From: Lachnospiraceae bacterium
GTDB lineage: Bacteria > Bacillota > Clostridia > Lachnospirales > Lachnospiraceae
Assembly (NCBI GenBank): GCA_024696005.1
Contig: JAILHF010000016.1
Location: forward strand, 1 to 44,012
Length of the DNA stretch: 44,012 bases
Direction of reading: 5' to 3'
The notes beneath the pieces were generated by a model. That model ran no database searches, was not told the DNA's origin, and saw only the letters and a list, made by a program, of their open reading frames with translations. Shown piece after piece: positions 1 to 7,873 of this stretch; position 1 is the first letter of the stretch, and each line of letters starts with the position of its first letter. Position numbers and translations under genes: made by a program.

Positions 1-141
1 GTTCAGTCCCGAGCCACGCACTTCGCTGCGTGGCTACGGGCCGACACTTGGGCTGGCAGGCTTGCCGCCCATCGGCGAAGCCGATTATGCATGGCGGCAA
101 GCCAGTTACGTTCAGTGGCTGGCAAGCCACTGAACAGTAAC
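1..141. mobile_element. MITE-like element, copy 1 (left end cut off by window)
   Basis: This is the same element as 9809-9955, with 2 mismatches in 141 aligned bases and no indels (a/g at 46 and c/a at 135). Its right end reads ACTGAACAGTAAC, the exact inverse of the left end seen in the second copy. Three stem-loops are visible: 12-20 with 27-35; 59-69 with 93-103, enclosing an inner stem 71-76 with 80-85; and an 11-bp stem 110-120 with 125-135. It has no coding capacity. It ends 19 bases before the start codon of the histidine phosphatase, so it lies in that gene's upstream region and possibly in its 5' UTR. Confidence 0.8.
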
Positions 142-160
142 ATATTAAGAGAGGTACTGC

Positions 161-889
161 ATGAAATTGATCTTTATCCGGCACGGCGATCCGGATTACA
201 GGAATGACAGCCTTACGGAGCAGGGGGAACGGGAAGCAAAGCTTCTGGCGCCCCGTATCCCGAAGCTCGGAGCGAAGGAATATTATGTGTCTCCCCTGGG
301 CCGCGCACAGCGTACGGCACGGATCGCGATGGAGGGGCTTTCGGAAAAACCGGAGACGCTATGGTGGCTGGAGGAATTCAGTCCGCCCACGAGAAGGCCC
401 GATTCGCCGGATAAAGACCATGTTCCCTGGGACTGGTATCCGCAGCACTGGACGACAGAGGATATCCTGTATCAGGAAGAACATTGGACGGAACATCCTG
501 TTTTTGTAAAGGCCGGCATCGCCGAAAAGCACGGAAAAGTGATCCGGGAGCTGGACAGCTTCCTGCAGGCTCATGGCTACGAGCGGGAAGGCAGGATGTA
601 TAAGGCCGTAGCGGCAAATAATGATACCATCGTATTTTTCTGCCATTTCGGGCTGACCTGCCTGGTGCTGAGCCATCTGATCGGCACCTCCCCGATGATA
701 CTCTGGCAGGGCTTTATCAGCGCACCCACTTCGGTGACGACCGTTGTCAGCGAAGAACGCACGGAGGGAAACGTGCAATGGCGCTGCACGGCTTTCGGAG
801 ATACTTCACATCTGTACGCAGCGGATACGTTTCCCGGTTTTTCCGGCCGCTTCTGCGAGTGCTTTTCCAACGCGGACGAAAGGCATTGA
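161..889 (+). CDS. Histidine phosphatase superfamily protein (phosphoglycerate mutase-like)
   Basis: A 242-aa soluble protein that begins with the family signature Arg-His-Gly at residues 7-9; His8 would be the phospho-acceptor. The second catalytic histidine is probably His162, in a Cys-His-Phe-Gly context at the end of a hydrophobic strand. Family members hydrolyse or transfer phosphate on sugars, nucleotides or proteins; the substrate cannot be told from sequence. The start has a GAGAGG ribosome site at about 149-154. A GC-rich hairpin follows the gene at 908-932. No functional neighbour is evident: the MITE lies directly upstream and the xylanase has its own leader. The family call is firm, the specific function unknown. 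Confidence 0.85.
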   Translation: MKLIFIRHGDPDYRNDSLTEQGEREAKLLAPRIPKLGAKEYYVSPLGRAQRTARIAMEGLSEKPETLWWLEEFSPPTRRPDSPDKDHVPWDWYPQHWTTEDILYQEEHWTEHPVFVKAGIAEKHGKVIRELDSFLQAHGYEREGRMYKAVAANNDTIVFFCHFGLTCLVLSHLIGTSPMILWQGFISAPTSVTTVVSEERTEGNVQWRCTAFGDTSHLYAADTFPGFSGRFCECFSNADERH

Positions 890-907
890 TGCCGTTTCCC
901 CGCCGGG

Positions 908-932
908 CATGTCCGGGCCCGGCCGGGGCATG
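908..932 (+). terminator. Weak terminator-like hairpin after the phosphatase gene
   Basis: CATGTCCGGGCC and GCCGGGGCATG form a GC-rich stem with one wobble and one mismatch, followed by only three T. It could be a weak terminator or a processing hairpin. Confidence 0.35.
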
Positions 933-947
933 TTTCCGCTTCTCCCG

Positions 948-1010
948 ACAAAAAATGATATGTCCCATGCCGAAGCATGAGAAGAAATGCGCTCGCCGCG
1001 ATGTTATGAT
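948..1010 (+). promoter_or_regulatory. Promoter/leader segment shared with the SDR gene (copy A)
   Basis: This stretch resembles 40375-40438 over its whole length: an identical 12-base start (ACAAAAAATGAT), then TGTCCC after one differing base, then AGAAG, and an identical end GATGTTATGAT. The last six bases, TATGAT at 1005-1010, can serve as a -10 box. No -35 consensus lies 17 bases upstream, which suggests activator dependence. A small dyad, CATGC with GCATG, sits in the middle. Confidence 0.45.
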
Positions 1011-1059
1011 GAGCCGGTAATGAACGCGGAAGTACCGTTTGGAGAAGGGAGAGGAGCGC

Positions 1060-2268
1060 ATGGATCTTTCACACAGAAAAGTAACAAAACAGATACTGCT
1101 GACGGATGAAAAGGGCGAAAAGCTGGCAAACAGGGTGGTTCATGTTCAGCAGACCGCCCATGATTTTCTTTTCGGCTGCGGGGCTTTTCATTTTATCCCC
1201 TACGCCAACGGCGCCGAAGGCGATTTCGCCGAACTGGTCGACAGCTGGCTCGAGATCTTCAATTACGGCACCCTGCCCTTCTACTGGGGCGGATACGAGC
1301 CCGAGGAAGGGAAGTCTTCGAAAGACAGCCTGATGAAGACGGCTGAATTCATGAAGAGCAAAAACGTCCTGGTCAAGGGCCATCCGCTCTGCTGGCATAC
1401 GGCCTGCGCGGACTGGCTCATGAAATATGACAACGAGACCATCCTGCGCAAGCAGCTGGAGAGGATAGACCGGGAAGTGAGCGGCTTTAAGGGCGTGATC
1501 GACATGTGGGATGTGATCAACGAGGTCGTCATCATGCCCGTCTTTGACAAGTACGACAATGCGATCACCAGGATCTGCAAGGAGAAGGGACGCGTGCGCC
1601 TAATCAGGGAAGTATTTGAGAGGGCCCGCGCGAACAATCCGGATGCGGTCCTTCTGCTGAACGATTTCAATACTTCGATCGATTACGAGATCCTGATCGA
1701 CGGCTGCCTGAACGCCGGTGTGCCGATCAGCGCCATCGGGATACAGTCGCACCAGCACCAGGGATACTGGGGCCGTGAAAAGCTGGAGAAGGTGCTGGAG
1801 CGCTTCTCTTCCTTCGGACTGCCGATCCATTTCACCGAGAATACGCTGATCTCCGGCGAGATCATGCCTCCCCATATCGAGGACCTGAACGACTGGCAGG
1901 TGGAAGAGTGGCCGAGCACGCCGGAAGGCGAGGAGCGACAGGCAAAGGAGATCGCGGAGATGTATGGCATCCTCTTTGCGCATCCTCTGGTACAGGCCAT
2001 CACGACCTGGGATTACCGCGACGGGGCATGGCTGAACGCGCCCAGCGGATTCCTGCGGAAGGACAATTCCCGCAAGCCGTCCTACCACACGCTCAAAAAG
2101 CTCGTGAAGGAAGACTGGTGGACGGATGTCACGCTCCGGACCGACGCGGAAGGCCGTATTACGGTGGACGCCTTCAAGGGCGATTACCGGATCAGCGCGG
2201 ACGCTCTGTCACAGGAGGCGAAGCTTGCGGACGATGCTCCGCTCTCACTGAAGCTTGCAAATGCGTAA
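1060..2268 (+). CDS. GH10 endo-1,4-beta-xylanase, cytoplasmic type
   Basis: A 402-aa glycoside hydrolase family 10 protein, which would cleave beta-1,4 xylosidic bonds with retention. The acid/base glutamate is Glu155 in Trp-Asp-Val-Ile-Asn-Glu, and the nucleophile is probably Glu260 in Phe-Thr-Glu-Asn. The GH10 substrate-binding segment Gly-His-Pro-Leu-Cys-Trp-His lies near residue 107. No signal peptide, carbohydrate-binding module or anchor is present, so it probably acts inside the cell on imported xylo-oligosaccharides. The start at 1060 is preferred over an upstream in-frame TTG because GGGAGAGGAGCGC precedes this ATG. No xylan transporter or other glycosidase gene is next to it. The upstream segment resembles that of the SDR gene at 40489, so the two may be co-regulated. 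Confidence 0.88.
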   Translation: MDLSHRKVTKQILLTDEKGEKLANRVVHVQQTAHDFLFGCGAFHFIPYANGAEGDFAELVDSWLEIFNYGTLPFYWGGYEPEEGKSSKDSLMKTAEFMKSKNVLVKGHPLCWHTACADWLMKYDNETILRKQLERIDREVSGFKGVIDMWDVINEVVIMPVFDKYDNAITRICKEKGRVRLIREVFERARANNPDAVLLLNDFNTSIDYEILIDGCLNAGVPISAIGIQSHQHQGYWGREKLEKVLERFSSFGLPIHFTENTLISGEIMPPHIEDLNDWQVEEWPSTPEGEERQAKEIAEMYGILFAHPLVQAITTWDYRDGAWLNAPSGFLRKDNSRKPSYHTLKKLVKEDWWTDVTLRTDAEGRITVDAFKGDYRISADALSQEAKLADDAPLSLKLANA

Positions 2269-2316
2269 CGTTCATCCGTCCGGGACAGGCCCGACGGTTT
2301 TCAGGGGGGATCTGAC

Positions 2317-2556
2317 ATGAAAATGCTCTGGCGTCTGAGCCGCGAAGCCATACGATACCGCTCGCTTTATGTGATCGCGATCCTGTCCACGCTCATGCTC
2401 ACGGTGGTCAATCTCACGGCCCCGAAGGTATTGTCGTCCATGACGGGGATCGAGGAAGGCCGCATCACCGAAGAAGGCACACACGAGGAACTGGTCGCCC
2501 TCGGCTGCAGTTACGCCCGCATGGACCGCATCCAGAGTGCCGCTGCCCGCAGCTGA
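2317..2556 (+). pseudogene. ABC exporter remnant with internal in-frame deletion
   Basis: A 79-codon open frame. Residues 1-45 look like the start of an MdlB/MsbA-type ABC exporter, with a basic amphipathic start and a first membrane helix. Residues 46-79 are the extreme C-terminal tail of the nucleotide-binding domain (Glu-Glu-Gly-Arg-Ile-Thr-Glu-Glu-Gly-Thr-His-Glu-Glu-Leu). The remaining transmembrane helices, Walker A, ABC signature and Walker B are all missing, so roughly 500 residues have been lost without breaking the frame. The ribosome site (AGGGGGGA) is intact and a terminator follows directly. The product cannot transport; a one-helix peptide could still be made. Confidence 0.8.
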
Positions 2557-2590
2557 AACGGTTCCGCGTTTCCGGCAGTTCATCGATTAA

Positions 2591-2621
2591 AAAAAGTGCC
2601 GCGGTCAGCGCGGCACTTTTT
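2591..2621. terminator. Bidirectional intrinsic terminator
   Basis: A 13-bp perfect stem, AAAAAGTGCCGCG with CGCGGCACTTTTT, and a 5-base loop. The A-run on one side and T-run on the other let it serve both the plus-strand exporter remnant and the minus-strand signalling operon, which converge here. Its last base is the last base of the kinase-DegV stop codon. Confidence 0.9.
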
Positions 2622-5305
2622 CATTCTCTCAGGTTTTCGCGATAGAGCAGTCCGAAGGTTCCGGCGCCGCAGTTTACGGCGATGACCGGCGAGGCCTTGC
2701 GGAACCAGATCTTGTCGAAGTGCATCCGCTGATCGATGTAGCTTCGGATCAGTTCCTTGTCCCGGTTGGACAATCCCACATAGGTCACGAACAGGATCGA
2801 GGTGTCGATGTCCAGAAGCGGCGTGAGCTCCGAATCGATGTACCTCTTCCAGGCGCGCTCCTTCGAACCGAAGAAGACCCGGCCGACCCGGAGCCTGCCT
2901 TTGCGCATGACGAGCACGGGCCGTATCATGAGTGCCTGGCTGAGATTCGCGACCCGGCTGCTGATCTGTCCGGCTCTTGCCAGGAAATCCATCTCGTTCA
3001 CGACAAAGCTCGTGTGGATCTTTCCCGCGTAGTTCTCCAGGGCCTCGGCGATCTCGGCGGGGGAATATCCTTCCCTTGCCAGACGGCAGGCTTCCAGAGT
3101 CATCAGTCCCTCACCGCTGGAAAGGTGGTGACTGTTGATGACAAAGACGTTGCCGAAAGCCTTCGCGGCTTCCAGAGCCTTCAGATACCCGCTCTTTGCC
3201 ACATTTGAGGAGACGGAGATGTGGATCACATTGTTGGCAGTGGTCAGGCAGTCCGCGAAGAAAGCTTCGTGTTCGGCGATCGTCGGGGAAGCGGTCTCGA
3301 CCTTGTGATCCGAGTCTTTCATGTAGTCGAGCAGACCGTCCGTGTCGATCTCGATGCCGTCGCGGAAAGAGCCGTCTTCCGTCACGACCTTGTGGGCAAA
3401 CACCTTGATGTCGTATTGCGAGATCAGCTCTGCAGGAAGGTCGGAGACGCTCTCGGTCGAGATCGCGATGGCTTTTTTCTGCCGGCGCGACTGCATCCAG
3501 GACATGGTCTCTTTCGTGAATTCCTCCGCATTTCCCATAGAGCGGACGAGTTCCGAAGGGAGCAGATGGTACAGCTCCTGCTCCAGGATATCGCCGCTGA
3601 CCGGTTTTTCGATATAGGAATCGAAACCCTCGCGGGCGTAGAGCTGGCGGTTCTTTTCACCGGCATTGGCGGTGAGGGCCACGATGCGCGCGTTGCGGCT
3701 GCGTCCGCCGGTCTGGTTCAGGATGCGGCGCCGGCATTCGATGCCGTCCATCTCGGGCATCAGGTGGTCCATGAAGATCACCTGGTATTCGTTGTTCAGT
3801 GTCAGCTTCAGCGCTTCCTCGCCGCTCTTTGCCGTGTCGATGCGGATCTTTGTGTCGCGCAGCAGCTTGGTCGCGACCAGGAGGTTCGAGCTGTTGTCGT
3901 CCACGATCAAAAGCCTTGCATCGGGGGCTTCAAATTTTGTTCTGTATTTATCACGCCTGCGGAAGGTCCGGCGGTCCTCGATCTCGATCTCACCCAGCTC
4001 CCGCGTGCTCATGATCTTCTGCGGGATCTCGATGACGAAGGTCGAACCTTTGGTATATACGCTGTTGATCGCGATCTTTCCGCCCATGAGGTCGACGAGC
4101 TGCTTCACGATGGAGAGCCCCAGGCCCGTTCCTTCGATGTAGCGGTTCTTTTCCTCATCCACGCGCTTGAAGGCACTGAAGAGATGCGGGATGCTCTCCT
4201 TCTTGATGCCGATGCCGGTATCGGTGACCGAGTAGACGATGTTCATCTCATCCCCGTTCTTTTCCCCGCATTGCACGGAAAAGGTCACGGAGCCTTCGCG
4301 GGTATACTTGATCGCGTTGTTGATGACGTTGATCAGGATCTGCTTGATGCGGACCTCGTCGCCGTACAGCTCGGCGGGGAGGTCGGGAGCGATGTTCACG
4401 AGGAAATCCAGATCCTTGTCCTTTGCGCGGACCCAGAGCATACCCACGATCTCGGAGAGCATGTTGCCGGGATCATAGGTCGAGAGCGAAAGCTCCATCT
4501 GGCCGGACTGTATCTTGGACATGTCCAGGATATCGTTGATCAGGTGCAGGAGCATCTTGCCGGCTGCCCGGATGTTGGCGGCGTCCTCCGCGACCTCGTC
4601 CGAGATGTCTTCGCGCAGGATCATCTCGTTTAAGCCGATGATCGTATTGATCGGGGTGCGGATCTCGTGGCTCATGTTGGAGAAGAACTGGTTCTGGGAG
4701 CGGCTCATCTCCTCCACCTTGCTGGCTTCCTCCCGGGCCTTCTGGTTCTCGACCAGGAACATGTTGTTCTGGAAGCGTACCAGGATATAGATCACGAAGC
4801 CCACGAGGACCACGGATACCAGAATGTCCAGCTGGCCCATCATGTCGCTGTGCGGCTGTATGAGGTCGGGACGCACCCGGTTCATGAAGAATTCGAACAC
4901 CGCGAGCAGTGTAAGCGAGCTGAGCATCACGAAACGCCATGCGCCGGTCAGCAGCAGTCCCACATAAAGATAGGCAAAGGAAAACCACTGGATCGCGCCG
5001 CCCTGCATGCCGCCTCCGGCGAAAAAGGTGACGGGCATGACCAGATAGATGGTCGTGAAAGCCATGATGATGCGGCCTTCCTTCTCGTGCTTCAGGCGTA
5101 TGGACAGATAGCAGGTGAGGGGCAGGAACACGATCACGAGCGCGATGACGATGACTTCCAGCGGATGTTCCGTCAGCAGGATGTCGGCGATGAGTATGAT
5201 CAGCAGGGCCAGATCAGCCATGGCGGTGAGCAGGATGTACAGGCGCTGCTGCAGATCCCTGTCGGCACGCTGCGGTTGTTTGAGCAGGTTCTTCAGAAAG
5301 TGCAT
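2621..5305 (-). CDS. Membrane hybrid histidine kinase fused to a DegV domain (HK-REC-DegV)
   Basis: An 894-aa protein in four parts. Residues 20-180 hold about six membrane helices with no large extracellular domain. Residues 205-430 are HisKA plus HATPase: phospho-acceptor His213 in Met-Ser-His-Glu-Ile-Arg-Thr-Pro, N box near 327-334, Asp-Thr-Gly-Ile-Gly at 362-366, and Gly-Thr-Gly-Leu-Gly-Leu at 392-397. Residues 463-580 are a receiver with Asp469, Asp470 and acceptor Asp513. Residues 611-890 are a whole DegV (EDD-fold) domain, a family that binds fatty acids: Ser-Asp-Leu-Pro near 621, Phe-Arg-Asp-Gly at 647-650, Ala-Arg-Ala-Gly-Gln-Ile-Ser near 776-782. It has no Hpt of its own. Its start overlaps the stop of the upstream kinase by one base (TGATG), so translation is coupled. 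Inference: lipid or acyl-chain state may modulate the kinase. Confidence 0.88.
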   Translation of the reverse strand: MHFLKNLLKQPQRADRDLQQRLYILLTAMADLALLIILIADILLTEHPLEVIVIALVIVFLPLTCYLSIRLKHEKEGRIIMAFTTIYLVMPVTFFAGGGMQGGAIQWFSFAYLYVGLLLTGAWRFVMLSSLTLLAVFEFFMNRVRPDLIQPHSDMMGQLDILVSVVLVGFVIYILVRFQNNMFLVENQKAREEASKVEEMSRSQNQFFSNMSHEIRTPINTIIGLNEMILREDISDEVAEDAANIRAAGKMLLHLINDILDMSKIQSGQMELSLSTYDPGNMLSEIVGMLWVRAKDKDLDFLVNIAPDLPAELYGDEVRIKQILINVINNAIKYTREGSVTFSVQCGEKNGDEMNIVYSVTDTGIGIKKESIPHLFSAFKRVDEEKNRYIEGTGLGLSIVKQLVDLMGGKIAINSVYTKGSTFVIEIPQKIMSTRELGEIEIEDRRTFRRRDKYRTKFEAPDARLLIVDDNSSNLLVATKLLRDTKIRIDTAKSGEEALKLTLNNEYQVIFMDHLMPEMDGIECRRRILNQTGGRSRNARIVALTANAGEKNRQLYAREGFDSYIEKPVSGDILEQELYHLLPSELVRSMGNAEEFTKETMSWMQSRRQKKAIAISTESVSDLPAELISQYDIKVFAHKVVTEDGSFRDGIEIDTDGLLDYMKDSDHKVETASPTIAEHEAFFADCLTTANNVIHISVSSNVAKSGYLKALEAAKAFGNVFVINSHHLSSGEGLMTLEACRLAREGYSPAEIAEALENYAGKIHTSFVVNEMDFLARAGQISSRVANLSQALMIRPVLVMRKGRLRVGRVFFGSKERAWKRYIDSELTPLLDIDTSILFVTYVGLSNRDKELIRSYIDQRMHFDKIWFRKASPVIAVNCGAGTFGLLYRENLRE

Positions 5306-7872
5306 CAGTCCTCACCCCCTTTGTTTTCCGGGTCGAATTCCAGGATCACTTCGTTATTCTCCTTTTCCTGAGGTTCAAATTCGAGTATGCTTTCTCCTGC
5401 GTCATCTTCCCCTTCCGGGTTGAACGGAAGATCCAGCGCATAGGCGATGGCGTTTGCGGTCTTCTGGTAGAGAGCGATCATCTCTTCGTGCATTTCCCCG
5501 CGTATGCCCTCGCCTCCCGCGGAAGCAAGCTCTTCCAGGGTCTTGGCGCGCTCGGAGAGAGCATCGGCGCCGATCATGCGTGCCGTGCTCTTCAGGGCAT
5601 GAACGAGGATCTCGTAATTCTTGAAATCTTTGCTAAGGTAATAGCGCCGGATCTTTGCCTGTTTTGAGGGCTCGTCGGCGGTAAACTGCTTCAAGAGGCT
5701 GTGATAGAGCTCGCTGTCATTCTGCGCATAGCGCAGGCCCGAGTCGGTTTTGATGCCGATGGCTTCCAGTATGGTGTAACGGCTTCCTTCTTCGTCCGGA
5801 AGATCCTCTTTCGTGACCGACTCATAGCGGATCGCGGATTTCGGCAGGACCTTTTTCAGCGTCCGTTCCAGGTCGGCGGGCTCGATGGGCTTGCTTACAA
5901 AGCCGTCAAAGCCTTCGGAGAGAAACATCTCCCTCGCGGTGCTGACGGTATTTGCGGTCAGGGCGATGAAAGGCGCATCCTTGCAGGCGCCGCTTCGGTC
6001 GGAGCGGATCGCGTGCATGGTCTCGATGCCGTCCATCCCGGGCATCATGTGGTCCATGAAGATCAGATCGAAAGAGCGCTTCCGGCATTGCTCGATGGAT
6101 TCGGGACCGGAGAGTGCCGTGCTCACGTTCATGCCGTAGCTGCTGAAGACACCGCGCGCCACGGTCAGGTTCATCGGCTCGTCATCCACGACCAGGACTT
6201 CCAGGCCGGGGCAGAGCATCTTGGTCTTTCTTGCCTGCGTGAAGCGGTCCGAATTGAGGATCGTGGCGACCGGGAAGCAGTAGAAGGGCTTCTCGAGGAT
6301 GCGCGAGCGGGAATTCTCCGGCAGCTTGAAGCCGCTGTCCGCAACGACCACGACCAGCATCTCTTTCGCGAGCTCTTCGATGTAGGCGGGATCGGTCGCG
6401 TATTCCTCTTCGGCGATGAAGAGATGGGTCAGATGCAGGGATGAGGTGAGGCGCTTCAGGTCGTCTAAGTTGTCCACGCGGTGCATGTGAACGCCCAGGC
6501 CGTGCACGATATTGCTGACCATGGTGTTGTAGTATTCACGCACATCGGGATTGATGAATTTGTCGAAATGCAGATAAGCGCCGAGGCACAGATCCTCGCG
6601 GTTGTTGATGGTCATGCAGCTGCTCGGATCGCTGACCCGCTGCGGCAGCGAGATGTGTACCGAGGTGCCCTTTCCGGGCTTGGAATCGATGGTCATGAAG
6701 CCGCCCAGCGAGGATACGAAACCGGCAACGATCGGGAAGCCGAGTCCCAGGCCGCCGCCCATGCGGGTGCGTCCCGAATTGGCCTGGTAGAAACGTTCGG
6801 CCATTCGTTCCACTTCCGTGGAAGTCATGCCGATGCCGGTATCCGTGATCTCGATGCACAGGTTGATGCCGTAGCTTTCCTCCACGGAGGAGATGCGCAC
6901 ATACACGCCGCCTTTCATCGTGTATTTGAGCCCGTTCATGATCAAATGCCAGAGGATCTTTTTGAGTTTGATGACGTCCGTGACCATGACGCTCGGGATC
7001 GCGGGATCCACATCAATGATCAGTTCGATCTCGGGCCGCTTGTAGGGCCTGAGTTCCTCAACCAGGTCATTGAGGAGCGAATCCAGCATGTAGTCTTCTT
7101 CGTTGCGGACCAGCATGCCGCGGTCGATCTCGGAATAATCCAGGATGTCGCTGATCTGCTCGCCGACACGTTTTCCGGCAGCCCGGATCGAACGCAGTTC
7201 CCCGTCGAGTTCTCCGCCTCCTGCTTTTTCGATGCACACGCCCGAAAGGCCGATCACGGCGTTGACGGGTGTGCGGATCTCGTGGGAGACATTGGCGAGG
7301 AAGTCGTCCAGCCGGTCGGTGGAATCGCGAAGGACCTCGATCTCACGCATCGATTCTTCAAGGACGGAAGCCCAGCGGTCGATGATGGTGCGGGCGAACC
7401 AGCCGGTCATGAAGACCACGACCAGATGCATGAGTATGCGGCTGATCAGCAGGGTATCGAACTGGGTGCCGTTTTTTATCATGAGGGCCACGCCGTAGGC
7501 CATGGTCACAAAGTAGGTGGCCAGGCAGGCGTTGATCAGATTTTTCAGTCCCGTCATGGTAAAGAGCAGGACCAGGGCCGACATGATGACTGCCAGGTCA
7601 AAGGTGCTGGTCTCGTGTATCCCGTAAAAGAAAAAGATGGCCATCATCATCAGGGAATAGATCCAGAGCCTGGAGTGAGCCGTGAGCAGCTGACGGATGT
7701 GCAGGGTCCAGCTGATGACCACTGCTGCCCCGATCATGATGAGCGCCCATCTTTCCCATCCCATGATCAGGGATTCCGCGGTGAGGATCAGGGAAAAGAT
7801 CGTAAAGGCGACCAGGATCATCATGTGAGCTGTCTGGAACAGCTCGTTCTTTTCGATTTTTGTTTCTTTCAT
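5305..7872 (-). CDS. Membrane hybrid histidine kinase with pseudo-receiver, receiver and Hpt
   Basis: An 855-aa protein. About five or six membrane helices fill residues 15-165. HisKA follows with His197 (Val-Ser-His-Glu-Ile-Arg-Thr-Pro), then the ATPase domain with Asp-Thr-Gly-Ile-Gly at 344-348 and Gly-Gly-Gly-Leu-Gly-Leu at 372-377. Residues 425-545 look like a receiver fold without the acidic pocket or acceptor aspartate, hence a pseudo-receiver. Residues 557-675 are a true receiver (Asp563, Asp564, acceptor Asp607). The C-terminal Hpt has His758 in His-Ala-Leu-Lys-Ser-Thr-Ala-Arg. The tail holds two similar acidic segments, Ile-Leu-Glu-Phe-Glu-Pro and Ile-Leu-Glu-Phe-Asp-Pro. As the operon's only Hpt, it could relay phosphate for the DegV kinase and to the HD-GYP protein. 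A GGGAAG site precedes the start, one base after the previous stop. Confidence 0.87.
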   Translation of the reverse strand: MKETKIEKNELFQTAHMMILVAFTIFSLILTAESLIMGWERWALIMIGAAVVISWTLHIRQLLTAHSRLWIYSLMMMAIFFFYGIHETSTFDLAVIMSALVLLFTMTGLKNLINACLATYFVTMAYGVALMIKNGTQFDTLLISRILMHLVVVFMTGWFARTIIDRWASVLEESMREIEVLRDSTDRLDDFLANVSHEIRTPVNAVIGLSGVCIEKAGGGELDGELRSIRAAGKRVGEQISDILDYSEIDRGMLVRNEEDYMLDSLLNDLVEELRPYKRPEIELIIDVDPAIPSVMVTDVIKLKKILWHLIMNGLKYTMKGGVYVRISSVEESYGINLCIEITDTGIGMTSTEVERMAERFYQANSGRTRMGGGLGLGFPIVAGFVSSLGGFMTIDSKPGKGTSVHISLPQRVSDPSSCMTINNREDLCLGAYLHFDKFINPDVREYYNTMVSNIVHGLGVHMHRVDNLDDLKRLTSSLHLTHLFIAEEEYATDPAYIEELAKEMLVVVVADSGFKLPENSRSRILEKPFYCFPVATILNSDRFTQARKTKMLCPGLEVLVVDDEPMNLTVARGVFSSYGMNVSTALSGPESIEQCRKRSFDLIFMDHMMPGMDGIETMHAIRSDRSGACKDAPFIALTANTVSTAREMFLSEGFDGFVSKPIEPADLERTLKKVLPKSAIRYESVTKEDLPDEEGSRYTILEAIGIKTDSGLRYAQNDSELYHSLLKQFTADEPSKQAKIRRYYLSKDFKNYEILVHALKSTARMIGADALSERAKTLEELASAGGEGIRGEMHEEMIALYQKTANAIAYALDLPFNPEGEDDAGESILEFEPQEKENNEVILEFDPENKGGED

Positions 7873-7873
7873 C

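Noticed and set aside
1-141. The hairpin-rich repeat as a terminator, attC site or CRISPR-like unit
   Set aside because: There is no T-run after any hairpin, no integron or spacer arrangement, and the second copy shows a target duplication, which fits a transposed MITE.
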